Source: Mesorhizobium sp.
Lineage (GTDB): Bacteria > Pseudomonadota > Alphaproteobacteria > Rhizobiales > Rhizobiaceae
DNA length: 64,000 bases
Direction: 5' to 3'
Assembly (NCBI GenBank): GCA_004963905.1
Contig: SUGL01000004.1
Location: 124,001 to 188,000 of the forward strand
The notes under the pieces are model-generated. The model did no database searches. It was given only the letters and a program-made list of their open reading frames with translations, and was not told the origin of the DNA. This document shows, piece by piece, positions 1-7,686 of this stretch. The position numbers were made by a program, and so were the translations under genes. Within the stretch, counting starts at the first letter, position 1; each line of letters begins with the position of its first letter.

Positions 1-569
1 GGCTGGTCCCGCGCCTGTCGGACTTTACTGTCCGTCACCCCGAGATTGCGATCCGCGTCGCCTATGCGAAGGCCGAGGATCGGCTCGATGACGACAACGA
101 CATCCTGATCACGCTCGGCGCGGATCCGTCTCCGAGGGCCAGCAGCCTCAAGCTCTTTTCCCGCATCAGCAAACCCGCCTGCAGCCCGCACTACCTGGCT
201 CGCAAAGGCCGGCTCGGCGCGCCGGCGGACATTGCCGCGGCGGACCTTTTGCATGACGAAACTCGGCAGGGCTGGCGCGACTGGTTCTCGCAGGCCGGCA
301 TGGCCGGTGCCGATGTCGGCAACGGGCCCGTCTTTGCTGATTTCAACATACTGGCGACGGCCGTCATCGCCGGCCACGGCGTCGCCCTCTGCCCGATCGA
401 AGTCTTTCGCGAGGAATTGCGGCGCGGCGATCTTGTTGTCGTCTCCGACATCGCGACCGACGAGGACAAAGGCTACTATCTCATCATGTCGGCGCAGCCC
501 TCGGCGGCCGAGATCACATTTGCCGACTGGTTTCGCGATCAGGTTTCGACGGACGGCGAAGCGGCCTGA
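1..569 (+). CDS. LysR-family transcriptional regulator, C-terminal part (5' end outside window)
   Basis: The reading frame is open from base 3 to the TGA at 567-569 and gives about 188 residues with no start, so the gene begins left of the window. The product matches the effector-binding half of GcvA-type LysR regulators: LVPRLSDF followed by HPEI, an ILITLG strand, LLHDETRQGWRDWF, and a late GHGVALCPIEV segment. The DNA-binding helix-turn-helix would lie in the missing N-terminus. It converges on the hydroxyproline epimerase gene with only 18 bp between stops. It could regulate that cluster, but the sequence does not show this, and a dedicated GntR gene sits at the other end. Confidence 0.85.
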   Translation, partial: LVPRLSDFTVRHPEIAIRVAYAKAEDRLDDDNDILITLGADPSPRASSLKLFSRISKPACSPHYLARKGRLGAPADIAAADLLHDETRQGWRDWFSQAGMAGADVGNGPVFADFNILATAVIAGHGVALCPIEVFREELRRGDLVVVSDIATDEDKGYYLIMSAQPSAAEITFADWFRDQVSTDGEAA

Positions 570-587
570 CGCCTCGACCGGGAGCGA

Positions 588-1589
588 TTATTTGACGATG
601 AATCCATGCGCGAACGGATCGCGGTCGTCGATGAAGATGGTGTTCAATCCCGTCATGCGCGCCCAGCCGCCGATCGAGGGGATGATCGCCGGCTTGCCGG
701 CCACGCTGACCTCTTTTTCGACCCTGCCCTTGAACAGCGAGCCGATGATCGATTCATGCACGAAACTGTCGCCGGGCTTGAGCTTGCCCTTGGCGTGGAG
801 CTGCGCCATGCGCGCCGAGGTTCCGGTGCCGCAAGGCGAGCGGTCGATCGCCTTGTCGCCGTAGAAGACGGCGTTGCGCGCATCGGCCTCGGCATCTCTC
901 GGCTTGCCGGTCCACAGCATGTGCGACAGCCGGTTGATGCCGGGATTCTCCGGATGCACGAATGAGTATTTCTCGTTGAGGCGCTGGCGCACCACCGGGC
1001 TCCAGGCGATGAGATCGCCGGCCGAATGGTCGGCCATGTCGCGATAGTTCTTCTGCGGCTCGACGATGGCGTAGAAATTGCCGCCATAGGCGACGTCGAC
1101 GCTGATCTCACCGAGCACCGGGCATTCGACGGTCAGTCCTTCGGCATAGAGGAAGGACGGCACGTTGGTGATGCGCACTTCCTCGACATATTCGCCGACC
1201 TGTTTGTACTCGGCGATGACGAGGCCGGCCGGCGTGTCGAGTCTCAGCACGCCCGGCGTCTTCGGCTTCACCAGCCCATGCTCGATCGCCATCGTGACGG
1301 TGCCGATCGTACCGTGGCCGCACATCGGCAGGCAGCCCGATGTCTCGATGAACAGGATCGCGATATCGCAGTCCCCGCGCGTCGGCGGATAGAGGATCGA
1401 GCCCGACATCACGTCATGGCCGCGCGGCTCGAACATCAGCCCGGTGCGGATCCAGTCATACTCGGCAAGAAAATGCGCGCGCCGCTCCATCATCGTCGCG
1501 CCCTGGAGCAGCGGCCCGCCGCCGGCGACCAGCCGCACCGGGTTGCCGCAGGTGTGGCCGTCTATGCAGAAGAAGGATTTCTTGGCCAT
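588..1589 (-). CDS. 4-hydroxyproline 2-epimerase (proline racemase family)
   Basis: 333 residues, the usual length for the proline racemase family. Both catalytic cysteines are present: C90 in MCGHGTIG and C253 in SPCGTGTSA. Two cysteines fit an epimerase/racemase rather than the related trans-3-hydroxyproline dehydratases, which replace one. It should interconvert trans-4-hydroxy-L-proline and cis-4-hydroxy-D-proline, the first step of hydroxyproline use. The ATG at 1589 has AGGGAG just upstream. It is the last gene of a leftward operon after the DapA-like deaminase and FAD dehydrogenase, 36 bp beyond the dehydrogenase stop. That context favours hydroxyproline over proline as substrate. Functionally it corresponds to rhizobial HypRE. 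Confidence 0.9.
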   Translation of the reverse strand: MAKKSFFCIDGHTCGNPVRLVAGGGPLLQGATMMERRAHFLAEYDWIRTGLMFEPRGHDVMSGSILYPPTRGDCDIAILFIETSGCLPMCGHGTIGTVTMAIEHGLVKPKTPGVLRLDTPAGLVIAEYKQVGEYVEEVRITNVPSFLYAEGLTVECPVLGEISVDVAYGGNFYAIVEPQKNYRDMADHSAGDLIAWSPVVRQRLNEKYSFVHPENPGINRLSHMLWTGKPRDAEADARNAVFYGDKAIDRSPCGTGTSARMAQLHAKGKLKPGDSFVHESIIGSLFKGRVEKEVSVAGKPAIIPSIGGWARMTGLNTIFIDDRDPFAHGFIVK

Positions 1590-1625
1590 GATGGCTCCCT
1601 GAAATATCAGAATTCTTGGGGAATG

Positions 1626-2960
1626 TCAGAACCGTTGCGGACGGAAAGGGGTGAGGTCGAGCGATGGAGCCTGCCCGAGAACGAGATCGCGGATCAAGCG
1701 GCCGGTCGCTGCCGCCTGGGTCAGGCCGAGATGGCCGTGACCGAAAGCATAAAATATGGCCGGCGCCCGCGCCGCGCCGATCACCGGCAGCGAATCCGGC
1801 AGCGACGGTCGAAACCCCATCCACTCGCGCCCGCCCGATGGGTCGAGGCCGGGCAGGAAGCGCCGTGCTTTTTCCAGCATCGCCTTCGAGCGCGCGTAGT
1901 TCGGCGGCCGGTCGATGCCGCCGAGCTCGACGGCGCCGCCGACGCGCAGGCCCGTTTGCAGCGGCGTGATGACGAAGCCGTGACCGGAAAAGATCAATTG
2001 CCGCTTCACGTCGAAGGCCGACACCGGCAGCGTCGTGTTGTAGCCGCGCTCGGTCTCCAGCGGGATGCGGTCGCCGAGGTTCTTGGCCAGCAGATGCGAC
2101 CACGCGCCGGCCGCAATGACGAGTCGCCTCGCTTTCCGCGTCGTGCCGTCGGCAAGCACGATCGTGGCGCCATCCGCGCCGGCTTCGACGCGATCGATGC
2201 GGCCCCGCTCGAAGCGGGCGCCGAGCCGCTCCGCATAGGCCCAGACCGCCTTGCCGAGCAGCTTCGGATCTGCGACCGTCTTCCAACTCGGCACGAAGGT
2301 GCCCTTGACGAAGCGCGGTGACAGGCCGGGCTGCAGAGCCGCCATCTCCTCGCCCTCGACATGGCGGAAGCCGATGCCGAAGCGCTCGCGCGCCGCCCAG
2401 CCAGACAATGAGGCACGGAACTCGGCTTCGCTTTCGTAGAGTTCGAGCGAGCCGTCCTCGCGCAGCATCGGCCTCGTGCCGGAGCGGTCGAGCAGGCCCA
2501 TCCATTCGGCCTCGGCGAGCTTCATCATGCCGACCTGCGCCGCGAGGCTCGCTTCGTAGTGCTTGCCGGCACCGGCGCGCCAGAAGCGGATCAGCCAGGG
2601 CAGGAGTTTGGGCAGATAGGCGGGCGGAATGGTCAGAGGCCCGAGCGGATCGGCAAGCCATTTCGGCAACTGCCTGATCATGCCCTTATGTGCCAGCGGC
2701 AGCACGTCGGAGAAGGCGAAGGCGGCGGCGTTGCCCGAGCTCGTCTCCTCGCAGATGCCGGTGCGGTCGAAGACGGTGACGCCGCGGCCCGCCTCGGTGA
2801 GCAGCGCCGCCGCGCAGATGCCGATGATGCCGCCGCCGATGACGGCGATGTCTTCACCTTCTCCCCGTTCACGGGGAGAAGGTGCCCGAAGGGCGGATGA
2901 GGGGCGGCGCCCCTCTTGTGAAGACTTGGAATTCCCCTGCACGTCGGCGCTGCCCCTCAT
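1626..2960 (-). CDS. FAD-dependent D-amino-acid dehydrogenase, probable cis-4-hydroxy-D-proline dehydrogenase
   Basis: DadA/DAO-family flavoprotein. A Rossmann motif (DIAVIGGGIIG) opens the conserved domain, and the C-terminal motif GHGHLGLTQAAATGRLI is typical of DadA-like enzymes. It should oxidise cis-4-hydroxy-D-proline to 1-pyrroline-4-hydroxy-2-carboxylate, linking the epimerase and the deaminase on either side. The start is unusual. A palindromic repeat (2857-2998) abuts the codons for the FAD motif, and there is no in-frame ATG, GTG or TTG between repeat and domain. The nearest in-frame starts lie inside the repeat: GTG at 2942 (GAGGGG about 10 nt upstream) and ATG at 2960. The ATG would add about 36 residues before DIAVIGGG. 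The open frame reaches 3176 but overlaps the upstream gene. Confidence 0.85.
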   Translation of the reverse strand: MRGSADVQGNSKSSQEGRRPSSALRAPSPRERGEGEDIAVIGGGIIGICAAALLTEAGRGVTVFDRTGICEETSSGNAAAFAFSDVLPLAHKGMIRQLPKWLADPLGPLTIPPAYLPKLLPWLIRFWRAGAGKHYEASLAAQVGMMKLAEAEWMGLLDRSGTRPMLREDGSLELYESEAEFRASLSGWAARERFGIGFRHVEGEEMAALQPGLSPRFVKGTFVPSWKTVADPKLLGKAVWAYAERLGARFERGRIDRVEAGADGATIVLADGTTRKARRLVIAAGAWSHLLAKNLGDRIPLETERGYNTTLPVSAFDVKRQLIFSGHGFVITPLQTGLRVGGAVELGGIDRPPNYARSKAMLEKARRFLPGLDPSGGREWMGFRPSLPDSLPVIGAARAPAIFYAFGHGHLGLTQAAATGRLIRDLVLGQAPSLDLTPFRPQRF

Positions 2961-2998
2961 CTGGCTGCCGCCATCTTCTCCCCGTGAACGGGGAGAAG
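2857..2998. repeat. RIME-like palindromic repeat R1
   Basis: Two short palindromes, CCTTCTCCCCGT with its complement around TC (2857-2882) and CTTCTCCCCGT around GA (2975-2998), flank a core that contains inverted GGGGC/GCCCC blocks. This is the architecture of rhizobial intergenic mosaic elements. It lies between the DapA-like gene stop (3007) and the FAD motif of the dehydrogenase, and so runs into the coding region. Confidence 0.8.
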
Positions 2999-3006
2999 AA
3001 AGCCAA

Positions 3007-3900
3007 TCAAAACGCCGGCAGTTCCGGCCGCACAGCCAGCGCATCCCTGACGGTCTTTTCCACCGCCTTGCGGCGCTCGCCCGACAGCGGCTGGCGCGGC
3101 ATGCGAACGCGGTCATTGGTATCGATCGCCAGCACTTCAGCAAGCTTGATGTTTTGGACCAGATAGGTCGAGACATCGAGGTCGAGCAACGGCCGGAACC
3201 AGCGGTAGATCTTCAGCGCTTCCTCGCGGCGGCCTTTTCTCATCAGCTGGTAGATGGCGACGGTCTCGCGTGGGAAGGCGGTGACCAGGCCGGCCACCCA
3301 GCCGATGGCGCCGACCGACAGCGCCTCGAAGGCGAGGTTGTCGACGCCGGTGAAGAGATCGTAGCGGTCGCCGAGGCGGTTGATGATCTCTGTCGAGCGG
3401 CGGATGTCGTCGGACGATTCCTTGATGGCGACGAAGCGCTTGTCGGAGGCGAGCTCCTCCATCAGGTCGACGGTGACGTCGACGCGATAGGCGAGCCGGT
3501 TGGAGTAGATCATGACTGGGAGGTCGCCGGCTTCCGCGACGGCGCGAAGGGTCGCGACCGTCTCTTGGCGGTCGGTGTGGTAGATCGGGCTCGGCACCAC
3601 CATCAGGCCATTGGCGCCTTCCCTGGCGGCGCGGCGCGCGATGCTTGCCGCCTCGCGCGTGCCGGGCTCGTTGACGGTCAGAAGCACCGGCTTGTTGCCG
3701 GCGACCTTCTGCGCCGTCTTCAGCACCTCGATCTTCTCGTCATGCGACAGCATCGGCCCTTCGCCGAGCGAGCCGCAGACGATGATGCCGTCGCAGCCGG
3801 CCTCCATCTGCAATCCGTAGCAGCGTTCCATCTCGGCATGGTCGAGGCGGTCGTCGGTGGTGAACTTGGTCGTGACTGCGGGGAAAACTCCGGCCCACAT
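3007..3900 (-). CDS. DapA-family lyase, probable 1-pyrroline-4-hydroxy-2-carboxylate deaminase
   Basis: 297 residues, a class I aldolase of the dihydrodipicolinate synthase superfamily. The Schiff-base lysine is K160 in VAIKESS, and Y132 (VMIYSN) occupies the family tyrosine position. GSLGEGPMLSHDEK corresponds to the G-S-T/L-G-E segment. Placed between a GntR regulator and a D-amino-acid dehydrogenase plus hydroxyproline epimerase, it best fits the HypD-type deaminase that makes 2-oxoglutarate semialdehyde, not lysine biosynthesis. It is the first gene of the leftward operon. Its upstream region carries dyads that look like GntR operators. No 2-oxoglutarate semialdehyde dehydrogenase is in the window. 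Confidence 0.85.
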   Translation of the reverse strand: MWAGVFPAVTTKFTTDDRLDHAEMERCYGLQMEAGCDGIIVCGSLGEGPMLSHDEKIEVLKTAQKVAGNKPVLLTVNEPGTREAASIARRAAREGANGLMVVPSPIYHTDRQETVATLRAVAEAGDLPVMIYSNRLAYRVDVTVDLMEELASDKRFVAIKESSDDIRRSTEIINRLGDRYDLFTGVDNLAFEALSVGAIGWVAGLVTAFPRETVAIYQLMRKGRREEALKIYRWFRPLLDLDVSTYLVQNIKLAEVLAIDTNDRVRMPRQPLSGERRKAVEKTVRDALAVRPELPAF

Positions 3901-3913
3901 GGCTGATCTCCAT

Positions 3914-4021
3914 CTGATATATCAGCCGTATATTTATTAAGAATTGGCCTGTCAACGCTGAATCCGCTATGATATATAAAAAATATATCAGGAGCCTGCC
4001 TTTGATATCCCCACTGATATC
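3914..4021. promoter_or_regulatory. Putative GntR operator sites between the hydroxyproline operon and its regulator
   Basis: Three A/T-rich dyads lie in the divergent intergenic region: a perfect 12-bp palindrome CTGATATATCAG at 3914-3925; GATATAT and ATATATC separated by 5 nt at 3971-3989; and two GATATC hexamers 6 nt apart near 4004-4020. They stand out against GC-rich surroundings. The shared GATAT core suggests one protein binds all three, most likely the adjacent GntR product controlling itself and the catabolic operon. This is inferred from position and symmetry. Confidence 0.6.
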
Positions 4022-4673
4022 CATCGAGACGAACCCGCCCTTCGAGCCGGTCGCGACCAAGGCCTACCGCGTGCTGGAACACATGATCGTGACCCTCGAA
4101 CTGGCGCCGGCGAGCTTCGTCACCGAGGGCGCGCTGATCGAGCGGCTTGGCCTCGGCCGCACGCCGGTGCGCGAGGCGATCCAGAGGCTGGCCTGGGAGG
4201 GCTTGCTCGACGTCAGGCCGCGCGCCGGCATCGCGGTCGCGCCGCTTCACCCCGGCGACTGGCTGCGCGTCATCGACGCCAGGCGCGGCATCGAGGTGGT
4301 GCTTGCCCGCTCCGCCGCCCGCTTCGTCACCCGCGAGGCCGCGGACCTGTTTCACGATGCGGCGCTGGCCATGCAGAAGGCAGTGATCTCCGGCAACGTG
4401 CTTGCCTTCATCCAGGCCGACAAGGCGCTCGACGAAGCGCTGGCGATCGCGGCCGACAACCCCTTCGCGGCGCGCGTTGCCGCCCCCCTGCAGACGCACA
4501 GCCGCCGCTTCTGGTTCCGCTATAAGGCGGATACTGGCCTTGCCGAGTCGGCCGAGCATCATGTCGCATTGATCCGCTCGATCCTGGACGGCGACGAGGA
4601 AGCCGCCGCCAAGGACGCCAAGAAGCTGATGACGCTGCTGCGCGGCCACGCCGAGGTGGCGGCGACGCGTTGA
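4002..4673 (+). CDS. GntR-family regulator (FCD type) of the hydroxyproline cluster
   Basis: An N-terminal winged helix (AYRVLEHMIVTLELAP... LGLGRTPVREAIQRLAWEGLLDVRPRAGIAVAP) is followed by an all-helical FCD effector domain, 223 residues from the chosen start. I place the start at TTG 4002 because AGGAG at 3990-3994 sits at ideal spacing. The upstream ATG at 3969 lies inside the dyad GATATAT-N5-ATATATC and would add 11 residues without a good ribosome site. It is divergent from the DapA-like gene and probably represses the operon until hydroxyproline or a metabolite binds the FCD domain. Confidence 0.85.
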   Translation: MISPLISIETNPPFEPVATKAYRVLEHMIVTLELAPASFVTEGALIERLGLGRTPVREAIQRLAWEGLLDVRPRAGIAVAPLHPGDWLRVIDARRGIEVVLARSAARFVTREAADLFHDAALAMQKAVISGNVLAFIQADKALDEALAIAADNPFAARVAAPLQTHSRRFWFRYKADTGLAESAEHHVALIRSILDGDEEAAAKDAKKLMTLLRGHAEVAATR

Positions 4674-4691
4674 GCCGGCAGGTCGTCACCT

Positions 4692-5009
4692 TCAACCGCC
4701 CGGCTGCCTGACCGCGGTGGCCAGCGTGTCTTCCCATCCGTCGCCCGCCGCCAGGATGCAGCTTTGGCCTTTGACGTCGGTCATCAGGATGGTCCAGGTT
4801 CCGCTTGCCGACACAAAGACCTCGAAGATGGCGGCTTCTCCGGCCACGCCGTAGCCGAGCCGTTTCTCCTCGAATGCCGCCGCCAGTCTCGAGACCAGAT
4901 AGTCATGGCCGCCGCAGATGACTTGCGATTGCGCGGGGAATGACGACAGCATCATCACGGAGCCGATGGCCGCCGGCTTCACCCATCGATACGAAAAAAT
5001 GCGTGCCAT
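4692..5009 (-). CDS. Small secreted protein, paralogue of the next gene upstream
   Basis: 105 residues from ATG 5009, which has a strong AGGAGG just upstream; the longer frame to 5033 lacks one. A hydrophobic N-terminal segment (AAIGSVMMLSSFPAQSQ) looks like a signal peptide. The mature part has two cysteines, one early (VICGGH) and one in KGQSCILAAGDGWED, which could form a disulphide. It resembles the product at 5264-5563 through F/LEVFVS...G.WT.L..D.KGQSCIL..G.GW, so the pair arose by duplication. I recognise no characterised function. A periplasmic or secreted location is inferred. Confidence 0.75.
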   Translation of the reverse strand: MARIFSYRWVKPAAIGSVMMLSSFPAQSQVICGGHDYLVSRLAAAFEEKRLGYGVAGEAAIFEVFVSASGTWTILMTDVKGQSCILAAGDGWEDTLATAVRQPGG

Positions 5010-5263
5010 AGGGCACCTCCTTTGCCTTCGCATTCCGGCAAGGGAGGCACATTCGGCCGCCTCAGTGTGCCGGAACGCTCCAGGCCGGATTGGACGTCTT
5101 CATCGCGTCACTCCTTCTGGTTTCCGGTCTGTCGCAGGGAGATCATGACTCCCTGGATTCGATATGGTGAACCCCGGCCTCGTAAACAAGCAGGCGTCGA
5201 GAGCGCCTCGGCCGATGTTCGCTCAAGAGCCATGAGGGGCCTTTAGCCAGGCCGCCTGGGTGT

Positions 5264-5563
5264 TCAGGCGCCTGGCAAGGCAGCCGTGATCGAAGGACTG
5301 TCCCAGCCTTCGCCGACGGAAAGGATGCAGCTTTGCCCCTTGGTGTCGGAGGCAAGGACGGTCCAGCTGCCCTGGTCGGAGACAAAGATCTCGAGCACGA
5401 CATTCGGATTGATCAGCCCGCGCCCTGCTTCGCTTTCGTGGAACTTGTCGCCGAGCGCCTTGATGATGTCGGCGCGCGGTGCGCATTGCGCGGCCGCATT
5501 GGCCTGACCGCCGGCCACCGCAGCCGCAGCAAGGAACGTCGTCGCCAAAAGAAATCGTGTCAT
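5264..5563 (-). CDS. Small secreted protein, paralogue of the downstream gene
   Basis: 99 residues from ATG 5563, chosen because GGAGGTGTCAG precedes it. The first ~23 residues (MTRFLLATTFLAAAAVAGGQ) are a clear signal peptide ending near ANA. The mature protein starts QCAPRADIIKALGDKF and contains EIFVSDQGSWTVLASDTKGQSCILSVGEGWDS, the block shared with the neighbour at 4692-5009. Two cysteines are conserved between the pair. The genes lie on the same strand about 250 bp apart, so each may have its own promoter. Function unknown. Confidence 0.8.
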   Translation of the reverse strand: MTRFLLATTFLAAAAVAGGQANAAAQCAPRADIIKALGDKFHESEAGRGLINPNVVLEIFVSDQGSWTVLASDTKGQSCILSVGEGWDSPSITAALPGA

Positions 5564-5750
5564 CTGACACCTCCTCGCGCCAGACGAGAACCCCGGCAGC
5601 AACCGGCGCTGTTGATTAGCCTGCGCGCATCGCAGGAATACAGGCTAAGGCGGATGATGGTCTGTTGGTTCCATCACACGGCAACGGAATCATTAGAAAA
5701 CGCGGATGCTCTATGGACGTGCAGGCCAAATCGTCCCCCTCCGCGGGTCC

Positions 5751-5781
5751 AAAAAAGAAAAGCGCGGCTCGCGCCGCGCTT
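5751..5781 (-). terminator. Rho-independent terminator after mmsA
   Basis: A perfect 9-bp stem, AAGCGCGGC with its complement around a TCGC loop (5760-5781), is followed on the minus strand by a T-rich run (complement of 5751-5759). It lies about 30 bp past the mmsA stop. Confidence 0.85.
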
Positions 5782-5811
5782 CCTCAGTATTGGCCTTCAG
5801 AAACTATCCGG

Positions 5812-7308
5812 TCAGTTCATCGTCGGAATGACGAATTCAGCGCCATCCTTGATGCCCGACGGCCAGCGCGAGGTGACCGTCTTGGTCTTGGTATAGAAGC
5901 GGAACGCGTCAGGCCCGTGCTGGTTGAGGTCGCCGAAGGACGAGGCCTTCCAGCCGCCGAAGGTGTAATAGGCGATCGGCACCGGGATCGGCACGTTGAC
6001 ACCGACCATGCCGACCTGGACCCTGGAAGCGAAGTCACGCGCGGCGTCGCCGTCGCGGGTGAAGATGGCGACGCCGTTGCCCATCTCGTGGTCGTTGGCG
6101 AGCTTGATGGCGTTCTCGTAGGTCGGCGCGCGCACCACGGACAGTACCGGCCCGAAAATCTCTTCCTTGTAGATGCGCATGTCCGGCGTCACGTTGTCGA
6201 ACAGGCAGCCACCCATATAGTAGCCGCTCTCGTAGCCCTGCATCTTGAAGCCGCGGCCGTCGACGACGAGCTTGGCGCCTTCCTTGACCCCGAGGTCGAC
6301 GTATCCCTTCACGCGCTCCAGTGCCTGCGCCGTCACCAGCGGGCCGAAATCGGCGGAGGAATCCGTCGACGGACCGACCTTCAGGCTTTCGACGCGCGGC
6401 ACCAGCTTCTCCATCAGCCGGTTGGCGGTGTCGTTGCCGACCGGCACGGCCACCGAGATCGCCATGCAGCGCTCGCCGGCCGAGCCGTAGCCGGCACCGA
6501 TGAGGGCGTCGACGGTCTGGTCCATGTCGGCGTCGGGCATGATGATCATGTGGTTCTTGGCGCCGCCGAAGCATTGCACGCGTTTTCCCGCCGCGCAGCC
6601 GCGCGCATAGATGTACTGGGCGATCGGCGTCGAGCCGACGAAGCCGATGGCCTTGATGTCCGGATCGTCGAGGATGGCGTCGACCACTTCCTTGTCGCCG
6701 TTGACGACGTTCAGCACGCCTTCCGGCAGGCCGGCCTCGATGAACAGCTCGGCGATGCGGATCGGCACGCCCGGATCGCGCTCCGACGGCTTCAGGATGA
6801 AGGCGTTGCCGCAGGCGATCGCCGGCGCGATCTTCCACAGCGGGATCATCGCCGGGAAGTTGAACGGCGTGATGCCGGCGACGACGCCGAGCGGCTGACG
6901 CATCGAATAGGTGTCGATGCCGGGGCCGGCGCCGTCGGTGAACTCGCCCTTCATCATGTGCGGCGCGCCGATGCAGACCTCGACCACTTCGAGGCCGCGC
7001 TGGATGTCGCCCTTGGCGTCGGCGATGGTCTTGCCGTGCTCGCGCGCCAGGATGTCGGCCAGCTCCTCATAGTCGCGCTGGACCAGCTCGAGAAACTTCA
7101 TCAGCACGCGCACGCGGCGCTGCGGATTGGTGGCGCCCCACTTGACCTGCGCGGCCTTGGCGTTCTCGACCGCGGCGCGCAGTTCCTGCGCCGAGGCCAG
7201 CGCCACCGTGGCGCGGACGGAGCCGTCCATCGGCTGCATGACATCCTGCTTGCGGCCGCTGGTGCCGGCGACACGTTTGCCGCCGATGAAATGACCGTAT
7301 TCGATCAT
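5812..7308 (-). CDS. mmsA: CoA-acylating methylmalonate-semialdehyde dehydrogenase
   Basis: 498 residues, standard length for MmsA/IolA. The nucleophile is C281 in SAGERCMAIS. The general-base glutamate of ordinary aldehyde dehydrogenases is replaced in GGAKNH, the signature of the CoA-dependent methylmalonate-semialdehyde group. It converts methylmalonate semialdehyde (and malonate semialdehyde) to propionyl-CoA or acetyl-CoA in valine, thymine or inositol breakdown. ATG 7308 is preceded by GGGAG at good spacing; the longer frame to 7434 has no support. A strong terminator follows. The divergent LysR gene is the likely regulator. No valine or inositol genes are adjacent, so the pathway stays open. 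Confidence 0.95.
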   Translation of the reverse strand: MIEYGHFIGGKRVAGTSGRKQDVMQPMDGSVRATVALASAQELRAAVENAKAAQVKWGATNPQRRVRVLMKFLELVQRDYEELADILAREHGKTIADAKGDIQRGLEVVEVCIGAPHMMKGEFTDGAGPGIDTYSMRQPLGVVAGITPFNFPAMIPLWKIAPAIACGNAFILKPSERDPGVPIRIAELFIEAGLPEGVLNVVNGDKEVVDAILDDPDIKAIGFVGSTPIAQYIYARGCAAGKRVQCFGGAKNHMIIMPDADMDQTVDALIGAGYGSAGERCMAISVAVPVGNDTANRLMEKLVPRVESLKVGPSTDSSADFGPLVTAQALERVKGYVDLGVKEGAKLVVDGRGFKMQGYESGYYMGGCLFDNVTPDMRIYKEEIFGPVLSVVRAPTYENAIKLANDHEMGNGVAIFTRDGDAARDFASRVQVGMVGVNVPIPVPIAYYTFGGWKASSFGDLNQHGPDAFRFYTKTKTVTSRWPSGIKDGAEFVIPTMN

Positions 7309-7381
7309 GGTTTCTCTCCCTGTTTGGTGATGAGGCATTGTCCGCCTTTGCAGCGGCGATGGCAACGCGAGCCAGAACGCA

Positions 7382-7408
7382 ACCGTTGTGCGGAAAATAG
7401 ACAACGGT
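7382..7408. promoter_or_regulatory. LysR-type binding site candidate upstream of mmsA
   Basis: ACCGTTGT at 7382-7389 and ACAACGGT at 7401-7408 are perfect 8-bp inverted arms separated by 11 nt. This contains the T-N11-A dyad expected for LysR-type regulators. It lies 74 bp upstream of the mmsA start, in the region shared with the divergent lysR gene. Confidence 0.55.
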
Positions 7409-7484
7409 GCGAAGCTGTGCATTAATTGCCGCAAATGGTGAGATACTCATGCCGTCGATAGGATCGCTTACGTTGAGCTTCGTC

Positions 7485-7645
7485 GCGCCCCCCTCTATCC
7501 TGCCGGACATCTCCCCCACTTGGGGGGAGATTGCGCTCTCATTTTTGCCTTCGCCAATTACCAACGTCGGAACAGATGAGCCGGCGGGGGAGCTGCCGAT
7601 CTCCCCCCTTGTGGGGGAGATGTCCGGCAGGACAGAGAGGGGCGC
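7485..7645. repeat. RIME-like palindromic repeat R2
   Basis: Long inverted arms of about 47 bp (7485-7531 and 7599-7645) match almost completely; both contain TCTCCCCC runs and CTGCCGGACAT. The loop carries a CGCCAATTACCAACGTCGGAA segment also found, slightly altered, in R3 and R5. It fills most of the mmsA-lysR intergenic region, between the putative operator and the lysR start. The rest of that ~380-bp gap shows nothing else I can name. Confidence 0.85.
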
Positions 7646-7686
7646 GAAGGAACGCGGCTTTGACCGTTATCATCAAGGTCATCCCC

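Noticed and set aside
588..1589. Trans-3-hydroxy-L-proline dehydratase as alternative for the racemase-family gene
   Set aside because: Both catalytic cysteines (C90, C253) are kept; dehydratases substitute one of them.
2678..2872. Out-of-frame ATG start (2872) reading MNGEKVKTS from repeat R1
   Set aside because: It runs out of frame with the FAD dehydrogenase and gives a 64-residue peptide with no family features.
5665..7425. Long plus-strand ORF (586 codons) opposite mmsA
   Set aside because: High-GC antisense shadow; the minus strand encodes an intact, recognisable MmsA, and the antisense product is Arg/Asp/His-rich without a ribosome site.
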